From: an uncultured Pelagibacteraceae bacterium
GTDB lineage: Bacteria; Pseudomonadota; Alphaproteobacteria; Pelagibacterales; Pelagibacteraceae
Assembly (NCBI GenBank): GCA_902561095.1
Contig: CACEOF010000007.1
Span: forward strand, 1-52,861
Direction: 5' to 3'
Length of the DNA: 52,861 nucleotides
Shown here piece after piece: positions 1-7,683 of this stretch. The first letter of the stretch is position 1, and every line of letters begins with the position of its first letter. The notes beneath the pieces were generated by a model. The model made no database searches. It worked only from the letters and a program-made list of their open reading frames with translations, and was not told the DNA's origin. The position numbers were made by a program, and so were the translations under genes.

Positions 1-1
1 G

Positions 2-1237
2 CTTAATGAGTTAAGTAGCAAAAAAAAAAGTATTGAATTAAAAACAGGAACAAAAATTAATGTAGTAGCAATATCAGCAAAAAATATTAAAAAAAAAAGA
101 AAATTTAAAATTAATAAGAAAATTTTTTATACCAATCCGTTTGATATATTTAAAAAATATAAAATTGATATTTTATTTGAGGCAATAGGATTATCTGGCG
201 GTGTATCTAAAAGAATTGTAGAGAAAGCTTTGAAAAGAAAAGTTCACGTTATTACACCAAATAAAGCTTTAATTTCTAAACATGGAAATTATCTGGCAAA
301 ATTAGCTGAAAAAAATAATGTTAACTTAGAGTTTGAAGCTTCTGTAGCAGGTGGCATCCCAATTTTAAGATCAATTAAGGAGGGATTATCAACAAACAAG
401 ATCTCAAAGATTTATGGAATATTAAATGGAACCTCAAATTATATCTTATCTGAAATGGAAAATTCTAATCAAAAATTTAATGATGTTCTCATTAAAGCAC
501 AAAAACTTGGCTATGCTGAGCCAGGTAATCCTAAATTAGATTTAAATGGTTTTGATGCTTTTGCAAAGGTGAGAATTTTATCTGCTCTTGCATTTAATAG
601 TAAAATTTCAAACCACAAATGTTTAATGGAAGGGATAGAAAAAATTGAACTAAAAGACATAAAAATTGCTAATCAATTAGATTTAAGAATTAAACTTCTT
701 GGTATAACGGAATTAAAAAATAATCAACTTTTTGAGACAGTTCATCCATGTTTAGTTAACAAAAAATCTTATATCGGCAATGTTAATGGAGTAATGAATG
801 CAGTAATTCTAGAAGGCAAACCAGTTGGTGAAAGTATACTGCAAGGTGAAGGTGCAGGTCCAGGTCCCACTTCATCTTCTCTACTTTCTGACTTATCGTC
901 CATACTTAGAGGTAATATTAAAAAACCTTTTGGCATACCTTTTGCGCAATTAAAAACTTTAAAATCTTATAATATAAATAATTATACCAATTCTCTTTAT
1001 TTAAGGTTTGAAGTAAAAGATCGCCCAGGTGTTTTATCACAAATTACTAACCGTTTAGCTAAATATAAAATATCTGTAAAAAGGCTTATCCAAACACCTA
1101 ATAAAAAAACAAATAAAGCGACAATAGTAATTATAACTCACAAAACCTCAGAGATAAATTCCAAGAATTGTTTAGCTATATTTAAAAAAAATAAAAATAT
1201 TTTAAAAACACCAACACTTATTAGAGTGATTGGTTAA
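2..1237 (+). CDS. hom: homoserine dehydrogenase (5' end outside window)
   Basis: Catalyses NAD(P)H-dependent reduction of aspartate semialdehyde to homoserine, the branch point to threonine and methionine. The reading frame is open from base 2, so the gene enters from the left; about 411 residues are visible, and probably only the first 20-30 residues (the start of the nucleotide-binding fold) are missing. An in-frame TTG at 230 is not the real start, because homology-like sequence continues upstream of it. The family signature NGTSNYIL is present, followed by GYAEPGNPKLDLNGFD and a conserved Lys. A C-terminal ACT domain (about residue 330 onward, with the DRPGVL motif) suggests feedback control by an amino acid. 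The stop overlaps the next start as TAATG. Confidence 0.95.
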   Translation, partial: LNELSSKKKSIELKTGTKINVVAISAKNIKKKRKFKINKKIFYTNPFDIFKKYKIDILFEAIGLSGGVSKRIVEKALKRKVHVITPNKALISKHGNYLAKLAEKNNVNLEFEASVAGGIPILRSIKEGLSTNKISKIYGILNGTSNYILSEMENSNQKFNDVLIKAQKLGYAEPGNPKLDLNGFDAFAKVRILSALAFNSKISNHKCLMEGIEKIELKDIKIANQLDLRIKLLGITELKNNQLFETVHPCLVNKKSYIGNVNGVMNAVILEGKPVGESILQGEGAGPGPTSSSLLSDLSSILRGNIKKPFGIPFAQLKTLKSYNINNYTNSLYLRFEVKDRPGVLSQITNRLAKYKISVKRLIQTPNKKTNKATIVIITHKTSEINSKNCLAIFKKNKNILKTPTLIRVIG

Positions 1238-2136
1238 TGGATATTTATTTAAAACTTTTTGAAGTTTTATTTCCTGTTTTTTTTATGGTAGGCATTGGCT
1301 ACTTTATTGGAAAAAAAAATCCTAAGCTAGATACTTCTTTTATCACAAATTTTGCAGCTAATATTGGAAGTCCTGCAATGGTTTTTTATGCTATCACTAC
1401 CACTGGTGTTACATTTTCAATGTTTATTGAGTATTTTTGGTATTCTTTAATTGCAATATTTGCATTTGCTTTAGTAGGAATACTCTTTTTAATTTTCTTA
1501 AAAAAAGAAATTATACGAGAACTTCCTCCATTTGTTTTACCTAATGTAGGTAACATGGGATTACCAATTTGCTTATTCGCTTACGGTAATTTAGGTTTGG
1601 GCATTGCAGCAACTATATCTTCATTAGTAATTTTTTTTCATTTTACTATAAATGTTTTTTTAGCGAGTAAAAAATTTAATTTAAAACTCTTATTACAGAG
1701 TCCACCTGTCTATGCAATAATAATTTCAATTATATTTATATATTTTGAAATCAAGACACCACTTTTTTTAGTAAATACAACAATGATTACTGCCTACACT
1801 GCAATATTTTTAATATTGATGTCTTTAGGAATTGCTCTTACAAGATTGAGAGTTTTTTCATTTAAATCTGCTTTTATTTCTTCTATATGTAGAGTTTTTA
1901 TCGGTCCATTAATTGGATTAGTAATTATAAAAATATTTAATCTTTCTGGTTTTGCAGCAGGTGTATTTTTAATTCAATGTGCTATGCCAAGTGCAGTCTT
2001 AACATATCTAATAGGTTCTATGTATTCACCTAAAAAAATTGTTGATAGTATTGCAAGTATGATAGTAGTTTCAACGATAATGTCATTTATAACCTTACCA
2101 ATTGTTGTATTCTTTGCTTTGAAATATTTCTATTAG
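1237..2136 (+). CDS. AEC-family (auxin efflux carrier-like) permease
   Basis: A 299-residue inner-membrane protein, hydrophobic throughout with about ten predicted helices. It resembles the AEC transporter family, which includes bacterial malonate and other organic-acid permeases. Visible family-like features are the opening FFMVGIGYFIGKK, the mid-protein PNVGNMGLPI (typical of AEC proteins) and the C-terminal QCAMPSAVLTYL. The start codon shares a base with the hom stop codon, so it is probably translated together with hom. The substrate cannot be told from sequence; an organic acid or amino-acid-related compound is only a guess from family and position. Confidence 0.85.
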   Translation: MDIYLKLFEVLFPVFFMVGIGYFIGKKNPKLDTSFITNFAANIGSPAMVFYAITTTGVTFSMFIEYFWYSLIAIFAFALVGILFLIFLKKEIIRELPPFVLPNVGNMGLPICLFAYGNLGLGIAATISSLVIFFHFTINVFLASKKFNLKLLLQSPPVYAIIISIIFIYFEIKTPLFLVNTTMITAYTAIFLILMSLGIALTRLRVFSFKSAFISSICRVFIGPLIGLVIIKIFNLSGFAAGVFLIQCAMPSAVLTYLIGSMYSPKKIVDSIASMIVVSTIMSFITLPIVVFFALKYFY

Positions 2137-2152
2137 ATTATATTCATTTTTT

Positions 2153-3004
2153 ATGAAGGCTATAATTCTTAATGCTTCAGCTTGGATGATCGTTCCAGTA
2201 ATGGATGCTTTAGCTAAATATTTAAGTGCTTCAGTAGATGTTTTGCAAATTGTCTGGGCAAGATATTTTTTTTCAGCACTTTTTACATTATCTCTAATGT
2301 TAATTTTTTACAGAAGAACTCTTGTTTGGAGTAAAAACCCTAAATTACAATTGATCAGAGGTTTTGTTTTAGCCTTTTCTACTTTTTGTTTTTTTTATGC
2401 AATTTCTATTATTTCACTTCCGAAAGCTTTAACTTTAGCATTTGTAGCACCTATAACTTGTACTGCTTTTTCTCCAATATTTCTAAACGAGAAGGTTGGT
2501 ATTAGAAGATGGTCCGCAGTTTTAATTGGTTTCTTGGGTGCTTTGATTGTAATTAGACCTGGTTTTATTGAGGTAAATTTAGCTACTTTAGCCGCAGTTT
2601 CTTGTGGAATTTGTTATGGGTTCTATTTCATTATAACTAGGAAATTGAGTACTTCTGACAATTCTTTTTTAACTTTGTTATTTACTAGTTTAGTAGGTTT
2701 AACAATAATTAGCCTATTTGTACCCTATGTTTGGGTTAAACCAACTTTAACTGAGTGGTTTTTAATGGCTTTAATCGGCTTTATAGCTGCTGTAGCTCAT
2801 CTTTTCTTGATATTGTCACTCAAATATGCTGATGCATCGAAATTAGCTCCTTTAGGCTACACTGAGATAGTTACCAACATACTAATTAGTTATTATTTCT
2901 TTCATGAATTGCCTGATAATTGGACTTATTTAGGTTTGTTTATTATTGTTCTCAGTGGTCTATATATCTCTAGAAGAGAATATTTGCTTAATCGTTCTAA
3001 TTAA
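2153..3004 (+). CDS. DMT-superfamily (EamA) transporter
   Basis: A 283-residue membrane protein with about ten helices arranged as two EamA repeats, as in drug/metabolite transporters of the RhaT/YdcZ type. The first repeat ends with a motif like PITCTAFSPIFLNEKVGIRRW and GFLGALIVIRPG, which is typical of EamA proteins. The second repeat ends near ISYYFFHELPDNWTYLGLFII. The gene starts 16 bases after the AEC permease and is likely the last gene of the hom transcript, since a long gap follows. The substrate is unknown; members export amino acids, nucleosides or other small metabolites. Confidence 0.88.
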   Translation: MKAIILNASAWMIVPVMDALAKYLSASVDVLQIVWARYFFSALFTLSLMLIFYRRTLVWSKNPKLQLIRGFVLAFSTFCFFYAISIISLPKALTLAFVAPITCTAFSPIFLNEKVGIRRWSAVLIGFLGALIVIRPGFIEVNLATLAAVSCGICYGFYFIITRKLSTSDNSFLTLLFTSLVGLTIISLFVPYVWVKPTLTEWFLMALIGFIAAVAHLFLILSLKYADASKLAPLGYTEIVTNILISYYFFHELPDNWTYLGLFIIVLSGLYISRREYLLNRSN

Positions 3005-3517
3005 TAGTAAATAAATAGTTACTAATATATAATATAATACTTTAATATTTGTCTTTAAATTATTGTAATTATTGTGTTTTTTTAGTATATATTTTATAAA
3101 AATTAATAGAAATTATTTAATTAATAACTATTAATTTAAATAGATAAGGTCAAAAATCACAAGCTCAATAGAGAAAATAAAGGACAATGTTTAAAAGTGT
3201 TTAATTCCATGGTTTTTTTAGCTAATTAACCACAAAATTCAAAATTCTTATTTTAATAAGTGGGTAGGGGAACAAAAATTCTTAAAAAATTCTTTGAAAT
3301 TTGATACTAAATTAACCATTGGTATCATTGAAAAGTAGAGCAATGCAGTTATAGAATATATGTTTTAAACGGCCATAGAGGGGCTTATTTTTGTTATATC
3401 TTGATACATAGTACAACTAAAGGGTGCATAACACTATTCATCCTAAAATACTCTCAAAGATTCAAAAAACGTTGATTTTACTATTATTTTTGACCATAAA
3501 ATAGGCCTAAAAAGACA
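3005..3517. other. 513-bp gap without a recognised gene
   Basis: This is the longest stretch with no gene in an otherwise tightly packed window. It is very AT-rich, and both strands hold only frames of a few dozen codons with no recognisable product. A weak palindrome (CTTATT, 2-base loop, AATAAG) lies at about 3247-3260 and is followed by a short G-rich patch (GTGGGTAGGGG). No tRNA, riboswitch or CRISPR pattern was seen. It could be decayed sequence at the left edge of the accessory region. Confidence 0.6.
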
Positions 3518-3787
3518 CTAAATATCAACTTTTTCAGATCTTAATAAACGCAGCTTTGTTTTGACTCCACCTCTACCAGAGTATCCGCCTAGTAGTCCAT
3601 CAGATCTAATTACTCTATGACAGGGTATTTTGGGTGAATATGGGTTTTTTGCACATGCGTTAGCTACTGCACGAGCTGATTTAGGGTGTTTTATTGCAAT
3701 TGCAACTTCTTTATATGTTTTAACTGATCCCTTAGGTATAGTTTTTAAAAAATTCCAAACCTTTATTTGAAATTTAGTTCCAATCAT
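3518..3787 (-). CDS. one-domain O6-alkylguanine-DNA alkyltransferase (MGMT type)
   Basis: Direct-reversal DNA repair: proteins of this family transfer an alkyl group from O6-alkylguanine to their own cysteine. The 89 residues match only the DNA-binding/active-site domain. The PCHRVI motif with the acceptor Cys56 is intact, the helix-turn-helix segment containing SARAVANACAKNP is present, and GGYSGRGGVKTKLRLL closes the domain. The N-terminal Ada/Ogt-like domain of about 70-80 residues is absent. Because Cys56 is kept, it should be a true alkyltransferase and not an alkyltransferase-like (ATL) protein, in which this Cys is replaced. The start lies about 29 bases downstream of the last hairpin of the RNA candidate on the same strand, so the RNA could instead be its leader. 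Confidence 0.85.
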   Translation of the reverse strand: MIGTKFQIKVWNFLKTIPKGSVKTYKEVAIAIKHPKSARAVANACAKNPYSPKIPCHRVIRSDGLLGGYSGRGGVKTKLRLLRSEKVDI

Positions 3788-3814
3788 TTTGTGCTATTTA
3801 ATGAAAAATACCAC

Positions 3815-3990
3815 GTTTTTATGCACTTTTCAGTGCATAAAACAGTAGTTATAGGCACGTCGTTGACTCGCTATCGCCATGCCACCCGTCTCGCGCGTTC
3901 AGCGATCCCCCGCGAAACTTTCTGCCCTCTGAAATTGTTCCTTGCGGTTTTTCTTCAGCTGGCCAGTTAAGGGTTGCCCCTTAATTAAGT
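3815..3990 (-). ncRNA. candidate structured noncoding RNA, unidentified
   Basis: A GC-rich patch (66 of 113 bases by hand count at 3854-3966) stands out in AT-rich DNA. Read on the minus strand it folds by eye into five hairpins. H1 (3984-3967) is a 7-bp stem closed by GCAA. H2 pairs CTGAA (3958-3954) with TTCAG (3933-3929), with an inner CC-GCAA-GG tip (3947-3940). H3 pairs GTTTCGCG (3918-3911) with CGCGAGAC (3895-3888), 8 bp including one G-U. H4 pairs GGCATGGCG (3883-3875) with CGACGTGCC (3862-3854), one mismatch. H5 is an 11-bp stem (3842-3832 with 3827-3817) closed by GAAA. Three GNRA loops on the minus strand favour that strand. It does not look like a tRNA, tmRNA, SRP RNA, RNase P RNA or a riboswitch I know. 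The ends are approximate, and it may be a leader of the downstream alkyltransferase gene. Confidence 0.65.
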
Positions 3991-3992
3991 TT

Positions 3993-3998
3993 AATATA
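3993..3998 (-). promoter_or_regulatory. possible -10 element for the RNA candidate
   Basis: TATATT on the minus strand lies about 9 bases before the first hairpin of the structured RNA, at a good distance for a -10 box. No convincing -35 box is seen at the expected place, and AT-rich DNA produces such hexamers by chance. Confidence 0.3.
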
Positions 3999-4078
3999 TC
4001 AGCTGCATTGTTTATTTGTATCACTTTTTAGTTGTTTTTTTATTTTTTGGTTGTGACCTGTGAATGATGGGGATAATT

Positions 4079-4255
4079 CTAATCACCAAAAATAAGTATA
4101 AAATAGCTTATTAAAAAAAAAATAAATAGAATTGACAAATATATTGTCTCTAAAGTTTTTCCGACTTTTTTATATTGAATAATGCTAAGGATTGCAAAAG
4201 CTATAGCGGTAATCAGAAAATAATTTGGTTCTATATATTCGTTCATTGAAGCCAT
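4079..4255 (-). CDS. small two-helix membrane protein, unrecognised
   Basis: A 58-residue frame from ATG (4255-4253) to TAG (4081-4079). The protein begins MASMNEYIEPN and has two strongly hydrophobic segments, about residues 12-27 and 38-56. They are separated by a charged turn (QYKKVGKTLE), and the protein ends in GD. This is the pattern of a small two-helix inner-membrane hairpin. A second Met at residue 4 could also be the start. It lies upstream of the RNA candidate on the same strand and is divergent from the integrase. I do not recognise a family. It could be a chance frame, but the two-helix layout with a charged turn argues for a real gene. Confidence 0.5.
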   Translation of the reverse strand: MASMNEYIEPNYFLITAIAFAILSIIQYKKVGKTLETIYLSILFIFFLISYFILIFGD

Positions 4256-4273
4256 AATTCATTTTTTAAACTA

Positions 4274-4302
4274 TTGACATTTAAAATCACTTAATATATT
4301 AC
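4274..4302 (+). promoter_or_regulatory. possible promoter of the integrase gene
   Basis: A perfect TTGACA (4274-4279) is followed after 17 bases by TATTAC (4297-4302), or after 15 bases by TATATT (4295-4300). It lies about 35 bases upstream of the recombinase start, on the same strand. Confidence 0.4.
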
Positions 4303-4336
4303 TAATGATAATTAATGGTTATCAATACTAAAACAT

Positions 4337-5293
4337 ATGAGTAACATAACAAGCAATATAAAAGCCTTACAAGAGGAAACTCTATTAAATTTAAAAAACT
4401 CTAAAGCCAGTAATACTCTTAGAGCATACAAGTCTGATTTTAGAGACTTTAGTTTGTTCTGCGCTCAGAATGGTTTTAAATCCCTTCCTTCAGAGTCTAA
4501 AATTGTTTCCTTATATTTAACCTATTTATCATCAAAAAATGTAAAATTAAGCACTTTAAAACGTAGACTAGTATCCATAAGTGTTGTTCACAAACTTAAA
4601 GGGTATTATTTAGATACAAAACACCCATTGATTATTGAAAATATAATGGGGATCAGGCGTAGGAAAGGAAGTGTTCAGAGTGGTAAAAAACCATTATTAA
4701 TCAGTAGTTTAAAACAGATAATTAATACAATAGATGAATTAAAAATAGAAGAAATTAAAAAATTTAGAGACAAATCAATAATTCTACTTGGATTCTCAGG
4801 TGGTTTCAGAAGAAACGAAATAATTTCACTAAATTTTGATGATGTGGATTTTGTAAAAGAGGGTCTCAAAATTCATGTCAGGAAATCAAAAACAGATCAG
4901 TTTGGTGAAGGATTAATTAAAGCAATCCCCTATTTCGAAAATTCTCAATTTTGTCCTGTAATATCACTAAAGAATTGGATTCATATTTCAAAAATTAGCT
5001 CAGGATCTTTGTTTAGAAGGTTTAATAAAGGTTCAAAATTATCAGAAAATAGACTTACTGATCAAACTGTAGCTTTGCTAATAAAAGAATATCTTAAATT
5101 AGCAGGTATAGATAATAAAAATTATTCAGGCCATAGTTTAAGGTCAGGGTTTGCAACCTCAGCTGCTGAGTTTGGTGTTGAAGAGAGATCAATAATGGCA
5201 ATGACTGGACACAAATCAACAGAAATGGTTAGACGATATATTAAAGAAGCAAATTTATTTAAAAATAATCCATTTAATAAAATTAAAATTTAA
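4337..5293 (+). CDS. tyrosine recombinase / integrase
   Basis: Site-specific DNA recombinase of the phage-integrase/Xer superfamily, 318 residues. The N-terminal core-binding domain (about 1-110, with SNTLRAYKSDFRDFSLFC) is followed by the catalytic domain (about 120-318). All catalytic residues can be seen: Arg158 in GFRRNEI, Lys about 185 in RKSKTD, His266 and Arg269 in HSLRSG, His292 in TGHKS and nucleophile Tyr301 in RRYI. It should therefore be active. It stands alone: no excisionase, phage or conjugation genes are near, and its base composition matches the host. It may mobilise a small island around itself or be a resident recombinase. It does not look like the XerC/XerD pair members, which are usually a little shorter and more conserved. 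Confidence 0.9.
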   Translation: MSNITSNIKALQEETLLNLKNSKASNTLRAYKSDFRDFSLFCAQNGFKSLPSESKIVSLYLTYLSSKNVKLSTLKRRLVSISVVHKLKGYYLDTKHPLIIENIMGIRRRKGSVQSGKKPLLISSLKQIINTIDELKIEEIKKFRDKSIILLGFSGGFRRNEIISLNFDDVDFVKEGLKIHVRKSKTDQFGEGLIKAIPYFENSQFCPVISLKNWIHISKISSGSLFRRFNKGSKLSENRLTDQTVALLIKEYLKLAGIDNKNYSGHSLRSGFATSAAEFGVEERSIMAMTGHKSTEMVRRYIKEANLFKNNPFNKIKI

Positions 5294-5321
5294 ATTATAA
5301 TTATTAAAGTTCATTATATAA

Positions 5322-7445
5322 TTAAAATAAAGATATTTGTTTTCCAAGAGATATATCAATAAAATATTTTGTGATTTTACTTTCATTAAAAAGTTTAAAA
5401 TATTTATTTTTTCCCTTTTTTGAAATTTTTTTTCTTAATTTATCATTTTTTAAATAAAATTTTATTTTGTCGGATAGATCATTTATGCTTGAATAAAAAA
5501 CAATTTCGTTTTTACTAAAGAAATCATTCATTTGAACTTTTTTATCAACAAACGTTAATAATCCATTACCCATTATAGAAGCTATTCTGTTACTTGAATA
5601 ATACTTGGTTGGCTTTCCCCTGCTTAAATTAAGACCCATTTTTGAGTTAATTAAAGCATTATTAAAATCATTACCCCAAATTGGCTGTTTGTTAGCAAAA
5701 CCATAAAAATCATATTTAATATTTGGAATTTTATTAACTAATTTATCTAAAAAGATAATTCTGTTATCCTCAGTACTTTCTTTTAAAATAGCACGATTTA
5801 CACCATGACTCATTGCATAAAATAAATCGTTTTTTGGACTAAGTTTATAAACGTCAAATCTTTCTATATTTCTATCAACAGGAACAAAAAAAAAATGAAA
5901 ATTCTTAATATTAATTTTATTTTTAATTATTGATGGATGTGTTGTTATGAAATTATGGTCAACAAAATTTGAGTATAAATTAATATTTGATATATTTTGT
6001 TTTGAATAATCTAAACTAGGCATTACCGGGTCTTCATTCCATTGAGATATAATTAAATTTTTATTAATTGACCTTATTGTATCTAGTGTTTGCAATTCCA
6101 GATTTCTTGTATGACCGAAAAATAAAATATCAGGATTATAGTTTTTGAAAGTATCAATCAAAAATTTTTGAAAATTTATTTTATTAGGTATTAAGCTAAA
6201 AGATTTGTTATTTCTCAAGTAATCTCTGTCACTTATTTCAAGTACATCATGTCCATTTCGGACGAAACCATTAGTAAATTTTTTTCCTAAGGAAATATTA
6301 AACAATCTGTGATTATGTTTTTGTCCCTGGTTATATAAATTAATAATTTTTAATTTATTTTTTATATAATAAGCATTGAAACGAGGAAAAATATTTTCTC
6401 GTATTTGATCTATTAACTTTGTATTTTCAGTTATTAAGTGTTTTATATTTTTTCTGCCAAGTTTTTGAATTCTTTCTTTTGTTTTAGGATACTTAATCAG
6501 TTTTTTTATTTCTTGATATATATTTTTAGCATCTAATTTTTTTAACATTATAGCATTATCTGTAGTTTCTTTTAATCCACCTTTATTACTTATTATTGTT
6601 GCACATCCTCTAGAAGAGGACTCTAAAGCTGTCCTTCCAAATGGTTCATCCCACCTAGAGGGTACAACTGCTATTTCAGACTCGTTAAGCAAATTAAGAG
6701 TATTTTTATGATTGATAAATCCTAATTCTTTATGTCTAGGATGAGATATAAATATAGATCTTCTGTCTTCATCTCCAATTGAAAATGCACACCAATTTGG
6801 AAACTCATCAAGAATTTTAATTATAGCATCTTTAAATAGATCATAACCTTTTGAGTGATTTAATCTTCCAACAAATATTATGTTATTTTTCTTTCTTACT
6901 GCTTTTTGTTTATATACGCTTGGATAAATTACTTCTGTTTTACTCTGCAATTTTTTATCAATATCTAAAAAAAACCTTTCTCTTACCCATTCGCTTACAA
7001 AAATTAATTTATCTACCGAATTAAGTATATTTAATCTTTCCTTAACAGATTTAGATCCTTTCATCGATATAGGATCGTTATGAAAATAAAAAATGAATCT
7101 ACTTTTTACTTTATTTAATAATTTAAGTAGGAGTTGAGGCCTATTATGAATTTCAATAATATCGTAATTTTTAAAATTTAGATCTTTAATTAATTTATCT
7201 GCATACTCATTGGTTGTACTTTTAAATTTAGATTTTAAGTATTTAAGATTTATGTTTATGTAATTTTTTGTTAAGTATTTTTTTTCTTTTGTATGGCCGT
7301 AAATAAAGTTATTTTTATTAAACTTTGATTTTTTATAAAATTCAGAAACCCACAATGATGCTGCAGATGCTTTATTAACAGTATAGTTTTCCTTATAAGG
7401 TAATATTGATGCAATTTTAAGACTTTGATTTTTTTTTAAAATCAT
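5322..7445 (-). CDS. two-domain glycosyltransferase (GT4-like plus CgeB-like)
   Basis: A 707-residue protein made of two GT-B-type halves. The first half (about 1-365) is a GT4-family transferase: it has YFHNDP, the nucleotide-sugar-domain start VGRLNHSKGYDLF and the donor-site segment PSRWDEPFGRTALESSSRG with its Glu pair. The second half (about 370-707) resembles CgeB/Glyco_trans_1_2 proteins: DILFFGHTRN, QWNEDPV, then SSNRIASIMGNGLL and the closing helix region with LRKKISKKGKNKYFK. No signal peptide or membrane helix is seen, so it likely acts on the cytoplasmic face in surface-polysaccharide or glycan synthesis. It lies in the accessory region and overlaps the GIY-YIG gene by 29 bases. 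Acceptor and donor are unknown. Confidence 0.85.
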   Translation of the reverse strand: MILKKNQSLKIASILPYKENYTVNKASAASLWVSEFYKKSKFNKNNFIYGHTKEKKYLTKNYININLKYLKSKFKSTTNEYADKLIKDLNFKNYDIIEIHNRPQLLLKLLNKVKSRFIFYFHNDPISMKGSKSVKERLNILNSVDKLIFVSEWVRERFFLDIDKKLQSKTEVIYPSVYKQKAVRKKNNIIFVGRLNHSKGYDLFKDAIIKILDEFPNWCAFSIGDEDRRSIFISHPRHKELGFINHKNTLNLLNESEIAVVPSRWDEPFGRTALESSSRGCATIISNKGGLKETTDNAIMLKKLDAKNIYQEIKKLIKYPKTKERIQKLGRKNIKHLITENTKLIDQIRENIFPRFNAYYIKNKLKIINLYNQGQKHNHRLFNISLGKKFTNGFVRNGHDVLEISDRDYLRNNKSFSLIPNKINFQKFLIDTFKNYNPDILFFGHTRNLELQTLDTIRSINKNLIISQWNEDPVMPSLDYSKQNISNINLYSNFVDHNFITTHPSIIKNKINIKNFHFFFVPVDRNIERFDVYKLSPKNDLFYAMSHGVNRAILKESTEDNRIIFLDKLVNKIPNIKYDFYGFANKQPIWGNDFNNALINSKMGLNLSRGKPTKYYSSNRIASIMGNGLLTFVDKKVQMNDFFSKNEIVFYSSINDLSDKIKFYLKNDKLRKKISKKGKNKYFKLFNESKITKYFIDISLGKQISLF

Positions 7446-7683
7446 AAATTATTTTTAATCTTTCTTTTCTATCTTTTTTGAGTTTATATTCAAATGAAAG
7501 AGCCTTTTTTTTTGAATAAAATTTTCTTTTATAAACTAATTCCCATTTATAACCTTTTGTAGATTTGGCACCAATATTTGAATTATGCTTATTAATTCTA
7601 TCTATTAAATTATTAGTATAACCGACATATGATTTTTTTTTATATACATCAGTTGTCTTGATTAAGTAAACGTAATAAACCAT
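7417..7683 (-). CDS. GIY-YIG domain protein (UPF0213-like)
   Basis: An 88-residue single-domain member of the GIY-YIG endonuclease superfamily. The family core can be read: YVYLIKT takes the GIY place, SYVGYTNN the YIG place, Arg29 lies in LIDRINKHN, and the catalytic-type Glu65 in SFEYKLKK is kept. Free-standing proteins of this size (UPF0213/YhbQ group) have poorly known roles; some cut branched or damaged DNA. The start lies only 17 bases after the 3' end of tRNA-Glu on the same strand, so it is probably read from the tRNA promoter or from a promoter inside the tRNA. Its last 29 bases overlap the glycosyltransferase start. Confidence 0.85.
   Translation of the reverse strand: MVYYVYLIKTTDVYKKKSYVGYTNNLIDRINKHNSNIGAKSTKGYKWELVYKRKFYSKKKALSFEYKLKKDRKERLKIIYDFKKKSKS

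Noticed and set aside
230..1237. Homoserine dehydrogenase starting at TTG 230
   Set aside because: The same frame is open to the left edge and codes family-like nucleotide-binding-domain sequence before 230, so the gene is cut by the window instead.
3265..3275. TAGGGGAA near 3267 as an attachment-site copy of the tRNA-Glu 3' end
   Set aside because: Only 8 bases match the tRNA (CTAGGGGAAT); this is expected by chance and no longer direct repeat was found.
3817..3842. The 11-bp inverted repeat as a plain intrinsic terminator
   Set aside because: The T-rich patch on the minus strand comes about 10 bases after the stem instead of directly after it, and the GAAA loop fits a structural hairpin of the RNA better. 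A terminator role is not excluded.
3767..3970. A 67-codon plus-strand reading frame across the GC-rich patch
   Set aside because: It has no recognisable protein feature, begins inside the alkyltransferase start on the other strand, and is explained by a stop-poor GC-rich RNA locus on the minus strand.
3815..3990. The RNA as tmRNA, SRP RNA or RNase P RNA
   Set aside because: There is no T-loop/acceptor with CCA or Ala-rich tag frame (tmRNA), no GGAAGCAGC-type SRP loop, and it is far too short and lacks the conserved core of RNase P RNA.
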